Program-made: the position numbers and the translations under genes
Source of the DNA: Chitinophaga sancti
GTDB taxonomy: Bacteria > Bacteroidota > Bacteroidia > Chitinophagales > Chitinophagaceae
NCBI RefSeq assembly: GCF_034424315.1
Contig: NZ_CP139972.1
Location: 6,580,501-6,644,500, forward strand
DNA: 64,000 bases
Direction of reading: 5' to 3'
Part shown: positions 37,391 through 46,963 of the stretch, in pieces
Numbering within the stretch: the first letter of the stretch is position 1
Layout: every line of letters begins with the position of its first letter
The notes under the pieces: generated by a model
The model's input: only the letters and a program-made list of their open reading frames with translations
Database searches by the model: none
What the model was told of the DNA's origin: nothing

Positions 37391-38077
37391 GTGAAAAAAC
37401 TCATTGTACTACTGGTGGTTATAGCAGGGATCTGGGCTTGCAACAAGGATAGTGACAGTTCCATTCCTGATACTGCTTCTTATATAAATGTATATGTTGC
37501 CAATCCGGATGCCAGTTATGATGCGGTGCTGGATACTGCTTCTCTGGGCACAGGCCTGAGCCTGGGAGAATATACAGGTTATAAATCCTTTATTGCAAAG
37601 CGTTATAACCTGTGCATATTTGCGAGTGGAAACAGGAGTGATACTTTGATCCAGGGGCAGATCAGTCTGCGTAATAATCATCACTATACTATTTTCTTTG
37701 AGAAGAATCACAATGGAGTATTGCAGTTACTGGCTACTGAGGACCAGATTGGCGGGAGTAGCAAAACGGCTGGTTACCTGCGTGTTGTGAACCTGAGTGA
37801 TACTTATCTTACGAGTGGTGCAGCGATGGTATTGAATTACAATGTGGATAGTACGAAGACCTATACTAATATTGGTTACCTGGGTGTGAGTGTATTCAAG
37901 GAGATCACGCCGGGGGCTCATAAACTGGATATACGAAGTGTTGCCGATTCCGTGAGTCGCCTGTATAACAATGCGGCAGATTTTACCATTGAGGCAGGAA
38001 AGAGTTATAGTTTCATTTCTTATGGAAATGCTTTGAAGGCTGATAGTTTCACGGTGACGACCTTTCAACATAATTAA
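37391..38077 (+). CDS. DUF4397-type lipoprotein
   Basis: 228 residues from the GTG at 37391; a TTG two codons upstream is also possible. A lipoprotein signal ends IWAC (cysteine about 17). The mature part has the two beta-sandwich modules typical of DUF4397, first YINVYVANPDASYDAVLDTA and later YLRVVNLSDTYLTSGAAMVL, each followed by a GxYTGYKSF-like turn. The family occurs in secreted or surface proteins of Bacteroidota and its role is unknown. It stands alone between rpoC and the OmpH-like gene. Confidence 0.75.
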   Translation: MKKLIVLLVVIAGIWACNKDSDSSIPDTASYINVYVANPDASYDAVLDTASLGTGLSLGEYTGYKSFIAKRYNLCIFASGNRSDTLIQGQISLRNNHHYTIFFEKNHNGVLQLLATEDQIGGSSKTAGYLRVVNLSDTYLTSGAAMVLNYNVDSTKTYTNIGYLGVSVFKEITPGAHKLDIRSVADSVSRLYNNAADFTIEAGKSYSFISYGNALKADSFTVTTFQHN

Positions 38078-38192
38078 AATGTGAAAGAGTTGTTAAGAAA
38101 CTATAGACATTAGTATTATAACGTAAAAACCTTATTTTAGCCGTTTAATTTTTAAAACGTATTTAAGGAGATTAAAAAATCCACCTAACAAC

Positions 38193-38804
38193 ATGCGCAC
38201 TAAACAAATTGTGAAAAGCGGATTATTGGCAGCATTTGCGGCCGGAACTTTTATGGCTTGTCAACAACCTGCTAAGCAGAATACTGAATCATCAACACCT
38301 GCAGCAGGTACCAGCGCGTCGGCCGCATCAAACGGTCTCGTTATTGCTTATGTGGATATTGATACTGTAGAAGCCTATTACAGCTACTTCAAGCAGAAGA
38401 AAACTGAGCTGGAATCCAATCAACAGGCGATAGAAAACGAATTGCAGGCTAATGTGCGTGCATTGCAGAACGAAGCTGCTGATTTTCAGCGTAAGGCAAA
38501 CACCATGACCCAGTCAGAAGGTGAAACTGCGCAGCGTACCCTGTATCAGAAACAGCAACAGCTGGAGGGTAAAGCACAGAATATGCGTGCAAAGTATGCT
38601 GAACAGGAGAACAAATTCAACGAAGAGCTGCAGAAGCGTCTGAACGATTTCCTGGAGAAATTCAATGCTGACAAGCGTTATGCATACATTATGTCTTACC
38701 GTACGGGTGCAAGCAATATCCTGTACAAGGACAAGAAATATGACATTACTCCTGAGGTGATTAAGGGCCTGAACGAGGCAAATCCGGCTGAGGTAAAAAA
38801 ATAA
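38193..38804 (+). CDS. OmpH/Skp-like periplasmic chaperone, lipidated
   Basis: 203 residues with a lipobox TFMAC (cysteine about 23), a linker rich in Thr/Ser/Ala, and an OmpH fold. That fold opens with the strand LVIAYVDIDTVEAYYSYF. A long coiled-coil follows (about 70-155, KKTELESNQQAIENELQANV) and it closes with YAYIMSYRTGASNILYKD. Skp escorts unfolded outer-membrane proteins. Most Skp proteins are soluble, and the lipobox here suggests anchoring to a membrane, a variation seen in several Bacteroidota. Its own terminator follows. Confidence 0.87.
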   Translation: MRTKQIVKSGLLAAFAAGTFMACQQPAKQNTESSTPAAGTSASAASNGLVIAYVDIDTVEAYYSYFKQKKTELESNQQAIENELQANVRALQNEAADFQRKANTMTQSEGETAQRTLYQKQQQLEGKAQNMRAKYAEQENKFNEELQKRLNDFLEKFNADKRYAYIMSYRTGASNILYKDKKYDITPEVIKGLNEANPAEVKK

Positions 38805-38847
38805 ATAGTTGCTATAGCAAAAACATATAAAAAAGTTTTTAACTTGG

Positions 38848-38902
38848 AATCCCGTTCCGTAAATGTTTCAGTTTATATGAAACTTCACGGAACGGGATTT
38901 TT
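38848..38902 (+). terminator. Terminator of the OmpH-like gene
   Basis: AATCCCGTTCCGT (38848-38860) pairs with ACGGAACGGGATT (38887-38899), with an inner GTTTCA/TGAAAC stem and a short T-run after the 3' arm. Confidence 0.85.
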
Positions 38903-38982
38903 GGTAGTTACAGACCAGCTATTTTATTGAGTAATTCCACCTGGCTGCTGGCTGTAGTGCAACAGATCAACGAAAATCTTTT

Positions 38983-40416
38983 ATGAGTAACCAGGACACA
39001 AATAACCATCAGACGGCGTTCCGTCCCAGTCTTAGTTTGCTGGATGCAACCATGATCGTAGCCGGATCGATGATCGGATCGGGAGTATTTCTCGTATCAG
39101 CGGAGATCACCAGGTCCATCGGAAGTGCCGGATGGCTTACCCTGATGTGGGTATTAGGTGGTATTGTGACCATTATAGCCGCTGTTAGTTACGGTGAATT
39201 GTCTGGGATGTACCCACGTGCCGGCGGTCAGTATGTGTACCTCAGAGAGGCTTATAATCCCTTTATCGCGTTTTTATTTGGCTGGACACAGTTTGGTGTG
39301 ATCCAGGCTGGCACAATAGCGGCGGTAGCTGTCGCATTTGCAAAGTATTCAGCGTTTATCGTGCCTTTTTTCAGTGAGGATAACATCCTGCTGAACCTGG
39401 GGCTGTTTACGGTATCGGCAGCACAGGTGCTGGCTATTATTTCTATCGTGGTACTTACCTGGATCAATACTCGGGGGATCAGGAACGGGAAGATCATCCA
39501 GACGGTATTTACACTGGCTAAGCTGGTTTCGTTGTTTGGTTTGATTGTATTCGGGTTTTTCCTGGGAGCGAAGGCAGAGGTGTGGTCGGCGAACTGGGAG
39601 CATGCCTGGGATGCGATGAGTGTAGCAAAGGATGCGAACGGGCAAATCGTGACTACGGCGTTGTCTGGCCTGGCATTATTTGGGGCTGTGGCGATTTCTA
39701 TGAAGGGTTCATTGTTCAGCAGTGATGCCTGGAATAACATTACTTTTATAGCGGCGGAGATTAAGAATCCGCAGCGGAATATAGGCAGGGCTTTGTTTTT
39801 GGGTACTTTCCTGGTAACAATTGTATATGTGAGTGCGAACCTGATGTACATAGCAGTATTACCTTTACAGGAAATTGCATTTGTACCAAAAGACCGCGTC
39901 GCGGTTGCAGCGGCAACACATATCTTTGGTAACGGAGGTGCGATAGTGATCGCTGTTATGATCATGGTATCGACCTTCGGTTGTAATAATGGATTAACCC
40001 TGGCCGGCGCCCGTATCTACTACACCATGGCGCAGGACAAATTGTTCTTCAAAAAGGCAGGAGAACTTAATAAGTATAATGTTCCAGCCAACGGATTATG
40101 GATTCAATGCCTGTGGTCTTCTTTACTATGTTTGACGGGGAAATACGGAGATTTGTTGACCATGGTAATATTTGGAGTACTGATATTTTATGTGATCACT
40201 ATTCTGGGTATTTTCATTCTTCGCCGTAAGCAGCCGGATACGCCTCGTCCATACAAAGCATTTGGTTATCCTGTATTACCTTTGTTGTATATAATAGTTG
40301 CGGCATCATTGGCGTTATTATTACTGAAATTTGAATTCAGCTATGCTATATCAGGGCTGGGTATTATTCTGTTAGGAATCCCGGTTTACTATATAGCTAT
40401 GGCGAGGGCAAAATAA
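38983..40416 (+). CDS. APC-superfamily amino-acid permease
   Basis: 477 residues with about twelve transmembrane helices. The APC motifs are GSMIGSGVFLVSAEITRSIG in helix 1, the unwound GSGVF segment, and GELSGMYPRAGGQYVYLREA in helices 2-3. SSDAWNNITFIAAEIKNPQRNI in the helix 6-7 loop is typical of the LAT-like branch. It imports or exchanges amino acids, with specificity not determined. It is flanked by terminators or long spacers and probably forms its own transcription unit. Confidence 0.9.
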   Translation: MSNQDTNNHQTAFRPSLSLLDATMIVAGSMIGSGVFLVSAEITRSIGSAGWLTLMWVLGGIVTIIAAVSYGELSGMYPRAGGQYVYLREAYNPFIAFLFGWTQFGVIQAGTIAAVAVAFAKYSAFIVPFFSEDNILLNLGLFTVSAAQVLAIISIVVLTWINTRGIRNGKIIQTVFTLAKLVSLFGLIVFGFFLGAKAEVWSANWEHAWDAMSVAKDANGQIVTTALSGLALFGAVAISMKGSLFSSDAWNNITFIAAEIKNPQRNIGRALFLGTFLVTIVYVSANLMYIAVLPLQEIAFVPKDRVAVAAATHIFGNGGAIVIAVMIMVSTFGCNNGLTLAGARIYYTMAQDKLFFKKAGELNKYNVPANGLWIQCLWSSLLCLTGKYGDLLTMVIFGVLIFYVITILGIFILRRKQPDTPRPYKAFGYPVLPLLYIIVAASLALLLLKFEFSYAISGLGIILLGIPVYYIAMARAK

Positions 40417-40879
40417 CTGGAAAGGACAACAAAATGTAATGTGACACAAAAGTTGTATGTAAAATGGTTGGAAATTTATGCGGCTGTTGTGGAAATTTCA
40501 GTGAATTGATGTAATTTGCATAGAGACTTCCGGAGGACCCGACGAATTGGATTGTGTGTAACCCTTGACGAACACGTATGAATAGAAAACCCTTTGTCAA
40601 CACTGTGTGCACCTGGTGGGGTATCTTATCATAGTCATCACAACTACAGACACGAAGGCCCGCAGAATTACAGACCGATAAGGATGGAATTGTGTTAACG
40701 AATCAGGATTGTGTGTAAACAAGTATTGTTGCATGGAATAACCTTGTCATTGTTTCCCGGCTGGGTGTAGCGTTGTTACCCGATAAGGTGTAGCGAATTA
40801 CCGGAAGGCTAGACAACTAAACTTATATTCAAAAAGACATTTACTGATTTTATAAATCATTCAAGATATTTTTCTCATT
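40417..40879 (+). other. Non-coding stretch with internal direct repeats
   Basis: No credible gene occurs here. GGATTGTGTGTAA occurs at 40549-40561 and again at 40706-40718, both soon after CGAAT, and a looser form (GGAATTGTGTTAACG) occurs at 40686-40700. GGTGTAGCG occurs at 40764-40772 and 40787-40795. CTTCCGG (40527-40533) is complementary to CCGGAAG (40801-40807), so an RNA of about 280 bases could close on itself. The repeats and closing pair suggest structured RNA or protein-binding DNA, but no known family is recognised. Confidence 0.4.
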
Positions 40880-41014
40880 AGGTGGGAGCTGTAAGATATG
40901 TTAAGATCTTAGGCTCCATGGTAAACCATTAAAAGCCTACACGATTTGCATTCTCGAACATTCACATGACAATCTTAACAACAAGCGTAAGGTATCTACC
41001 TTACGCTTTTTTTT
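40880..41014 (+). ncRNA. Candidate small RNA ending in an orphan terminator
   Basis: Three hairpins follow one another: GGAGC...TAAGAT/ATCTTA...GCTCC (about 40886-40919), ATGG-TAAA-CCAT (about 40919-40930) and the terminator. No coding region on this strand ends within 450 bases upstream, so the terminator is not explained by a gene. The 5' end is not defined; TATTTTTC near 40868 is only a weak -7 match. I recognise no family. Confidence 0.45.
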
Positions 41015-41015
41015 T
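40983..41015 (+). terminator. Orphan intrinsic terminator
   Basis: AAGCGTAAGGTA (40983-40994) pairs with TACCTTACGCTT (40997-41008), followed by a run of T to 41015. It lies about 570 bases past the APC permease stop and 135 bases before FecR. Confidence 0.88.
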
Positions 41016-41150
41016 GGTCAGCACCTGGCAGCCGGCTGAGAAGATTCATTTTTTATCTGGCCTATGTTAAGCAATTATTAACTCCATTTTTCGATTAGTA
41101 CTCTCTCTCTGTTACAACGTACTCTCTATGTTGATTTACCAAACAAGGAA

Positions 41151-42083
41151 ATGAAGATTGATAATTCTCTACTGGAAAAATACTTTAAGGGGAACTGCAC
41201 GGACGAAGAGGTAAAGGCAGTGGAAGCCTATCTCGATCAGCCGGCAACACCGGAAGCAGATGAATGGTTTGCACAGCAATACGAAGAAAGCGCTGCCACC
41301 CCGGTTGTAAGTATGAAGCGGACATCATACCATCGCTGGTATGGCGTGGCAGCTACAGTAGCGGTATTGATCAGCTTAGGCACCTGGATGTGGCAATGGC
41401 AGCAGAAGAGCCCAGAGAGATACCTCATGGCTATGAAATGGGATACCTTGGCAAATGCCGGCAATGATATCAAACTCATGACGATGGCAGATGGATCTGA
41501 AGTATGGTTAGCTCCCCATTCATCCCTTATCTACAATCAACAATATAATGATACAAGTCGTGAGCTGTGGCTGGAAGGTGAAGGTTACTTCAATGTAAAA
41601 CATGACCCGGGCCGTCCGTTCAGTGTACATACCGGTCAGCTAAAGACCACCGCACTTGGTACCGCTTTTAATATTGCAACGAATAATAGAGCTGATGGCA
41701 CAATAGCAGTTAGTTTGCTGGAAGGTAAAGTGTCAGTGGCAACATCTACGTTTTCGTGTATCCTGCATCCCGGCCAGATGGTGACATTTAATAATGATAC
41801 CGCCGCATTTGTACCGGTAGCATTTAACAGGCAGGAAGTAAGCGACTGGAGACAGGGGAAAATGGTATTTGATCAGACGCCCCTGGAAGATGCATTTGCA
41901 AGGATTCAATCGCGTAAGGGCTGTAAGATTATTGTAGATCCTGCATTTAAAGGAAAGAGAAAGGTCTCAGGAACATTCCCGGCCTCCACGCCGGTTGAGA
42001 ATATACTGGAAGCAATGCAATATGTTCATGGGTTTAGGATTGAGAAAAGAGGAATAAACACGTATGCAATCGTAACACCTTAA
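41151..42083 (+). CDS. FecR-family anti-sigma/signalling protein
   Basis: 310 residues. A cytoplasmic N-terminal domain of about 60 residues (EKYFKGNCTDEEVKAVEAYL) is followed by one transmembrane helix (about 63-81). The periplasmic FecR domain (about 105-205, with SVHTGQLKTTALGTAFNI) and a C-terminal DUF4974/STN-interacting domain (about 238-308, MVFDQTPLEDAFARIQSRKG) complete it. FecR normally carries a signal from a TonB-dependent receptor to an ECF sigma factor encoded just upstream. Here the receptor follows, but no sigma gene precedes it; the nearest is on the other strand at 49.8-50.3 kb. Confidence 0.92.
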   Translation: MKIDNSLLEKYFKGNCTDEEVKAVEAYLDQPATPEADEWFAQQYEESAATPVVSMKRTSYHRWYGVAATVAVLISLGTWMWQWQQKSPERYLMAMKWDTLANAGNDIKLMTMADGSEVWLAPHSSLIYNQQYNDTSRELWLEGEGYFNVKHDPGRPFSVHTGQLKTTALGTAFNIATNNRADGTIAVSLLEGKVSVATSTFSCILHPGQMVTFNNDTAAFVPVAFNRQEVSDWRQGKMVFDQTPLEDAFARIQSRKGCKIIVDPAFKGKRKVSGTFPASTPVENILEAMQYVHGFRIEKRGINTYAIVTP

Positions 42084-42191
42084 ATCAATTGTTTTAAAAG
42101 ACACAACAATATTTACTGTACTGGCGCCGGATAGCGTCATGAAGGGGACAACCCACACCTATCATTTTTAACATAAACGCAATTCTAAAGT

Positions 42192-45100
42192 ATGCAAAAA
42201 TCTACAAAGAGATTTTGTAATGGGGAAGTTATGCAATCCTGGAAGGCTTTCCTGTTGTGTTTTTTACTCACAGGAACTACCGTGGCGCTGTCAGCGCAAT
42301 CCTACCAATCTCTGAATGACAAGGTATCTGTAAACCTTGCAAAAACAAATGCAGCAGCTGTTGTAAAATCGCTTGAACAACAAACCAGGTACACTTTCGC
42401 TTACGACCCTGAGTACCTGCAACATTGTACACTGGAAGAAGTGAAATTCAGCGGGCAGTCCTTATCCGTCGTATTACATTTCCTGGATGAGTATGCTCCT
42501 ATTGACATCACCTACGCAAACAATACCGTTGCGTTAAAACAAGGTAAACAAATCCACAATGCATCGCTTGAAAAAGGTCGTGTAAGCGGTAAGGTTGTAG
42601 ATGCTAAAAACGAGCCTTTACCCGGGGTGACTATCCTGGCGAACAATGGACAGGGCGCGGTTACCAGTGTAGATGGTATTTATGATCTGGCATTGAGTCC
42701 GGGTATGTATACACTTACATTCAGCTACGTATCTTTTGATACCCGCCAGGTCACTGATGTAAATATAAGTGCCAAAGGTGTAACACCCTTGAACGTAGTG
42801 ATGAAAAGCACTGGTTCCCGTTTAAAAGAGGTAACGGTGACCGGCAGTTACAAGCGTGCATCGGTAGAAGGATTGTATGCTATTCAGAAGAATAATGCAG
42901 GGATAACGGATGGTATCAGTGCAGAACAGATCAGCCGTACACCTGATAAAAATATAGGTGAAGTATTGAAGCGTGTGAGTGGTTTGTCTACTATGGAAAA
43001 TAAATATGTAGTAGTACGTGGTCTGAGTGAAAGATACAACCAGGCAGTATTGAATGGCCAGGTAATGCCCAGCACAGAGCTGAACAGGAAGAATTTCAGC
43101 TTCGACATTATCCCTTCCAATATCGTGGAAAATGTAACTGTTGTAAAGACACTGACACCTGATCGTAGTGCTGAATTTGGTGGTGGCCTGGTAGAAGTAA
43201 ATACACTGGATATTCCTACGCAGAATTTCTTAAATGTAGCTGCAGGTAGTAGTTATAATACGTTGACAACCGGTAAGAATTTTCGCTCTCTTCAGTTAGA
43301 TGGTAGTGAATACTGGGGGAAAGCAGCACCGCATCGTGATCTGCTGGGAAAACTGGATTGGAAGAATACTGCAGATATCAAGGCTGCTTATAACGCAAAA
43401 GAAAATAATGCCAATGCATTCAGCAATAACTGGGGGGTGTATGAAATGAAAGCACCGGTGTCTCAGAACTATCAGCTTTCTGCAGGTAAGGTATTCAAGG
43501 TATCTGCTAAAGACCAGATCGGGTTAATAGTATCTGCCAGTTACCGCAATAATTTTCAGACGCAGGATATCAGGATGAGCCGTGACAATTTTGATGGCAA
43601 GGTGAAGGCAGATGATCCGGATCGTGCAGGTTTCAGCGGTCAGCGTTTTGGTCTGAGCACCAATCTTGGCGGGCTGGCGGGTATCGGTTTCAGAACACCA
43701 CATACCCGTATGGGTTACCAGGCCCTGTACCTGCGTTCATATGATCAGCAACTGATTATCGGTATGGGTCGTCACTCTGACCCAAGCGGCTGGCTGCTGG
43801 GCTATTATGATCTGACTACACAAACGAATATGTGGCAGCATCAGTTAAAAGGAGAGCATAGTATTGGTAACAAGGGCGTAAAGTTCAAGTGGGTAGGTAG
43901 TTACCTGGTGATGGATAAGCAGCGCCCGGATAACCACCAGTTGCTGGCGAATGTGGTAGAAGATGATAAGCTGGAGTCGAATGAATTCAACATCAGCAGC
44001 CCGTTCAGCAGTGGTATCAGTGAAGGTGCATTGCGTTGGTGGAGCAGGGCTTATGAAAAGAACTTTAACTGGGATGCCGGTGTGAGTGTACCATTTAATT
44101 TCAGTCCTGGCAATTTTGTTTCCCAGAATATATTTAAGGCAGGATATGCGGGCTGGAAAAAAGACAGGTTATTTTATGTATTGAATACCGGGTCTAAGAA
44201 CTTTAATAATACTGATTATCCGCCATTATCCAAGGCTTTTTCACCATCAAGGGGTGGTAGTATATTCATCAGTGATTTCTCTGACGATTTCCACAAGACG
44301 GCAGCATTGCATGGGATGTACCTGATGCTGGATGATAAGATTGGTGACAAGTGGCGTTTGGTATGGGGTGTAAGAGCAGAATATTATAACCTGAACAAAG
44401 CGAATGATGCATTGGATTCTTTATTCCATTACATCAACAGTACCCGTGGCAACGATGAGAAATTTGATTACAGTGAGTTGCTCAACAGGGAGCCTAACTG
44501 GAATTTCTTTCCTTCAGTAAACCTGACTTATAGTCTGACGCCGATGATGAACCTGCGTCTTGCCTACTCCAAGAGTATCATTCGTCCTGATCTGCGAGAG
44601 ATGTCTTTCTTCAGGGAATATGATTTTGAGTTAGGTGGCATGTACCAGAGTGAACTGGTACGCTCAACACTTGCGCACCACTACGATTTTCGTTATGAAT
44701 GGTATCCTGGTGCAGGAGAAGTGTTGTCTATGTCTCTGTTCTACAAAAAGTTTGATTATTCTATGGAGATCTACAACGACGAACAGAGTGGAGGTATCTA
44801 TAACCTGAAGAATAATAAGAATGCAAAGAACTATGGCCTGGAAATAGAGGTGCGTAAGTCACTTGCTTTTACGAAAGTACCGGTATTGCGCAACATTGTA
44901 CTGTATGGAAACTTTACGGCACTGAAGGCATATGTAACCCCGATGAGTGTGAATTACAATGCGATCGATCCTGCAAACCCATTGAAAGTAACCCCGATTG
45001 AAACGATTGGTAAAGAAGAAAAAAGACCACAGACAGGTGCAAGTAATTACATGGTGAATGCGGGTGTTTTTTATGATGTGAAACCTGCTTCTTTCAGCCT

Positions 45101-45425
45101 GGTATATAATTATATAACAAACCGCATGTTCCGCCCGGATGCTGCTTTTATTTATTCGCTGTATGAGCGTCCGCTGGAATCACTGGATGCGCAATTAGCA
45201 GTAAGATTTATGAAGCAGAAAGGAGAGGTAAAACTGAATATCGGCAACCTGCTGAACAGTTCATCACTTGTATATCGTAACAGTTATAGTGATGGTGAAA
45301 TTACAAACGGAAGTAAGACACCATCTACCAAAGAATTGTTGTATCAGAACGGGAAGGATTTGATCAATTATGAAGCGAAGCCAGGTCGCACTTATAGTAT
45401 TACAATCAGTTACAAGTTCCAGTAA
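42192..45425 (+). CDS. TonB-dependent receptor with STN and carboxypeptidase-like domains
   Basis: 1077 residues. The signal region ends ALSAQS. An STN domain (about 36-115, SLEQQTRYTFAYDPEYLQHC) is the part that signals to FecR. A carboxypeptidase-regulatory-like domain (about 128-210, GRVSGKVVDAKNEPLPGVTI) follows, then the plug (VLKRVSGLSTMENKYVVVRG) and a 22-stranded barrel ending YSITISYKFQ. There is no SusD partner, so a small ligand or metal complex seems more likely than a glycan, although this is only an inference. The downstream lipoproteins may be its surface ligand-binding partners. Confidence 0.92.
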   Translation: MQKSTKRFCNGEVMQSWKAFLLCFLLTGTTVALSAQSYQSLNDKVSVNLAKTNAAAVVKSLEQQTRYTFAYDPEYLQHCTLEEVKFSGQSLSVVLHFLDEYAPIDITYANNTVALKQGKQIHNASLEKGRVSGKVVDAKNEPLPGVTILANNGQGAVTSVDGIYDLALSPGMYTLTFSYVSFDTRQVTDVNISAKGVTPLNVVMKSTGSRLKEVTVTGSYKRASVEGLYAIQKNNAGITDGISAEQISRTPDKNIGEVLKRVSGLSTMENKYVVVRGLSERYNQAVLNGQVMPSTELNRKNFSFDIIPSNIVENVTVVKTLTPDRSAEFGGGLVEVNTLDIPTQNFLNVAAGSSYNTLTTGKNFRSLQLDGSEYWGKAAPHRDLLGKLDWKNTADIKAAYNAKENNANAFSNNWGVYEMKAPVSQNYQLSAGKVFKVSAKDQIGLIVSASYRNNFQTQDIRMSRDNFDGKVKADDPDRAGFSGQRFGLSTNLGGLAGIGFRTPHTRMGYQALYLRSYDQQLIIGMGRHSDPSGWLLGYYDLTTQTNMWQHQLKGEHSIGNKGVKFKWVGSYLVMDKQRPDNHQLLANVVEDDKLESNEFNISSPFSSGISEGALRWWSRAYEKNFNWDAGVSVPFNFSPGNFVSQNIFKAGYAGWKKDRLFYVLNTGSKNFNNTDYPPLSKAFSPSRGGSIFISDFSDDFHKTAALHGMYLMLDDKIGDKWRLVWGVRAEYYNLNKANDALDSLFHYINSTRGNDEKFDYSELLNREPNWNFFPSVNLTYSLTPMMNLRLAYSKSIIRPDLREMSFFREYDFELGGMYQSELVRSTLAHHYDFRYEWYPGAGEVLSMSLFYKKFDYSMEIYNDEQSGGIYNLKNNKNAKNYGLEIEVRKSLAFTKVPVLRNIVLYGNFTALKAYVTPMSVNYNAIDPANPLKVTPIETIGKEEKRPQTGASNYMVNAGVFYDVKPASFSLVYNYITNRMFRPDAAFIYSLYERPLESLDAQLAVRFMKQKGEVKLNIGNLLNSSSLVYRNSYSDGEITNGSKTPSTKELLYQNGKDLINYEAKPGRTYSITISYKFQ

Positions 45426-45490
45426 ACGCGTTTCTCAAATATAACCTGATCAGGTATGCAATTTTTAACCTTTAAGAAAACATCAACAAG

Positions 45491-46891
45491 ATGAAAAGAA
45501 AACCCTTAATTTTCGCCGCTCTGGCCACAGTTGCAGTAATCAGCGCAGCTCTGGTAAGCTCTTGTAAAAAAGATGCGAGCGCAGTAGGCGACCGTGCATT
45601 GTCCGCAACCCAGGTAGTTCCTACCAATTCCACATTGTCTGGCGTATTAGGATCCGGCCACAATGTAGTTGACACTATTCACCTGACCAGCAGTGTAGCA
45701 TGGCACCTGAGTGGCCTGGTATACGTTGATTCGGCTGACGTGTTGATCGTTGATCCGGGTACATTTGTCTATGGTGACCTGAGCACCAGTTCTTCAGTTC
45801 CTGGTGGTGGTCTGGTTATCGTTCGTGGTGCAAAAATCCTTGCGCAGGGTACAGCAAATGCCCCAATCGTATTTACATCTGCTAACACGAGTGCACCTGC
45901 TTCAGGTGACTGGTCTGGTGTTGTTATCTTAGGTAATGCTCCATCTAACTCCAATGGTCGCGTTCAGGTAGAAGGTATCCCTACTAATCCTCCTGCTAAC
46001 GCTACATTTGGTGGTAATACAGGTACTGTTGCTACTGATAACTCAGGTATTCTGCAGTATGTTCGTATTGAATATGGTGGTTATGAACTGTCAACTGATA
46101 ACGAAATTAACGGTCTGACATTAGGTGGTGTTGGTTCCGGTACTACTATTGACCACATTGAGATCTACAAATCTAAAGACGATGCAATTGAATTCTTCGG
46201 TGGTACTGTAAACGTTTCTTACATCGTTGCTGTAGATGCATTGGATGATATGTTCGATTTCGATAACGGTTATTCCGGTACTATCAACTATGCATTAGGT
46301 TTATCTGATACCACACGTGCTGACAAGAGCCAGTCTAACGGTATCGAAAGTGATAACAATGCTACTGGTGATTCTACTGCAACTCCAGTTACACGTCCTA
46401 CTATCAACCACATGACCATCGTTGGTGTAACTCCAACCCGTGCTTCTGTTACTAACAGTCAGCCATCTGGTACTGGTAAATATGGTCGTCTTGCTCACCT
46501 GAGAAGAAGCTCACGTTTCGCTATCTCTAACTCATTATTCCTGGGCTTCAACACAGGTTTCTCTCTGGATGGTCAGCTGGGTAACACACCATGTGCTTAC
46601 TTCAGAGGTCTGTCTACCCTGACTAACAACATTGTGCATGCATATGCTACTCCATTCGGTGTGGAAGGTACAAGTCCTTGCTCTGTAACCCTGAGCAGCG
46701 GTAACCTGGCTATCACTAATGCTAGTAATGCAAATGCTGCTATCCAGTTGGTGGCTCCGTTCGCAAGACCTACTACTGCAACAGCTGCAAACTGGTTCCC
46801 GGTTTCTGCTGCCAGTATTGCAAACACAAGAGGTGCAGGTGCATTCTCTTTCGGTGGTACAGACTGGACTGCAGGTTGGTCTAAGTACTAA
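45491..46891 (+). CDS. Lipoprotein with parallel beta-helix-like repeats
   Basis: 466 residues with a lipobox LVSSC (cysteine 25). The mature part opens with a strand-rich domain (HLTSSVAWHLSGLVYVDSAD, then VLIVDPGTFVYGDL) and continues with beta-helix-like coils such as SGDWSGVVILGNAPSNSNGR and QYVRIEYGGYELSTDNEING. The next coils run IDHIEIYKSKDDAIEFFGGT and VSYIVAVDALDDMFDFDNGY, the pattern of pectate-lyase-like or surface adhesin-like solenoids. No catalytic residues are apparent. It sits just after the TonB receptor, and a half-length relative lies 0.9 kb further on. Confidence 0.72.
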   Translation: MKRKPLIFAALATVAVISAALVSSCKKDASAVGDRALSATQVVPTNSTLSGVLGSGHNVVDTIHLTSSVAWHLSGLVYVDSADVLIVDPGTFVYGDLSTSSSVPGGGLVIVRGAKILAQGTANAPIVFTSANTSAPASGDWSGVVILGNAPSNSNGRVQVEGIPTNPPANATFGGNTGTVATDNSGILQYVRIEYGGYELSTDNEINGLTLGGVGSGTTIDHIEIYKSKDDAIEFFGGTVNVSYIVAVDALDDMFDFDNGYSGTINYALGLSDTTRADKSQSNGIESDNNATGDSTATPVTRPTINHMTIVGVTPTRASVTNSQPSGTGKYGRLAHLRRSSRFAISNSLFLGFNTGFSLDGQLGNTPCAYFRGLSTLTNNIVHAYATPFGVEGTSPCSVTLSSGNLAITNASNANAAIQLVAPFARPTTATAANWFPVSAASIANTRGAGAFSFGGTDWTAGWSKY

Positions 46892-46911
46892 TATCTTTCA
46901 GTTTCTATCAT

Positions 46912-46947
46912 ACAGGTGTGGAGAGTTATTCTCCACACCTGTTTTTA
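46912..46947 (+). terminator. Terminator after the beta-helix lipoprotein
   Basis: ACAGGTGTGGAG (46912-46923) and CTCCACACCTGT (46931-46942) form a perfect 12-base-pair stem followed by five T. It separates the receptor and first lipoprotein from the two smaller lipoprotein genes, or lets them be transcribed at a lower level. Confidence 0.92.
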
Positions 46948-46963
46948 AAAAAATAATCTACAC

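Noticed and set aside
40527..40812. 6S RNA, tmRNA or RNase P RNA in the long spacer
   Set aside because: No tmRNA tag reading frame, no RNase P core motif and too long for 6S RNA; only partial end pairing supports a structured RNA.
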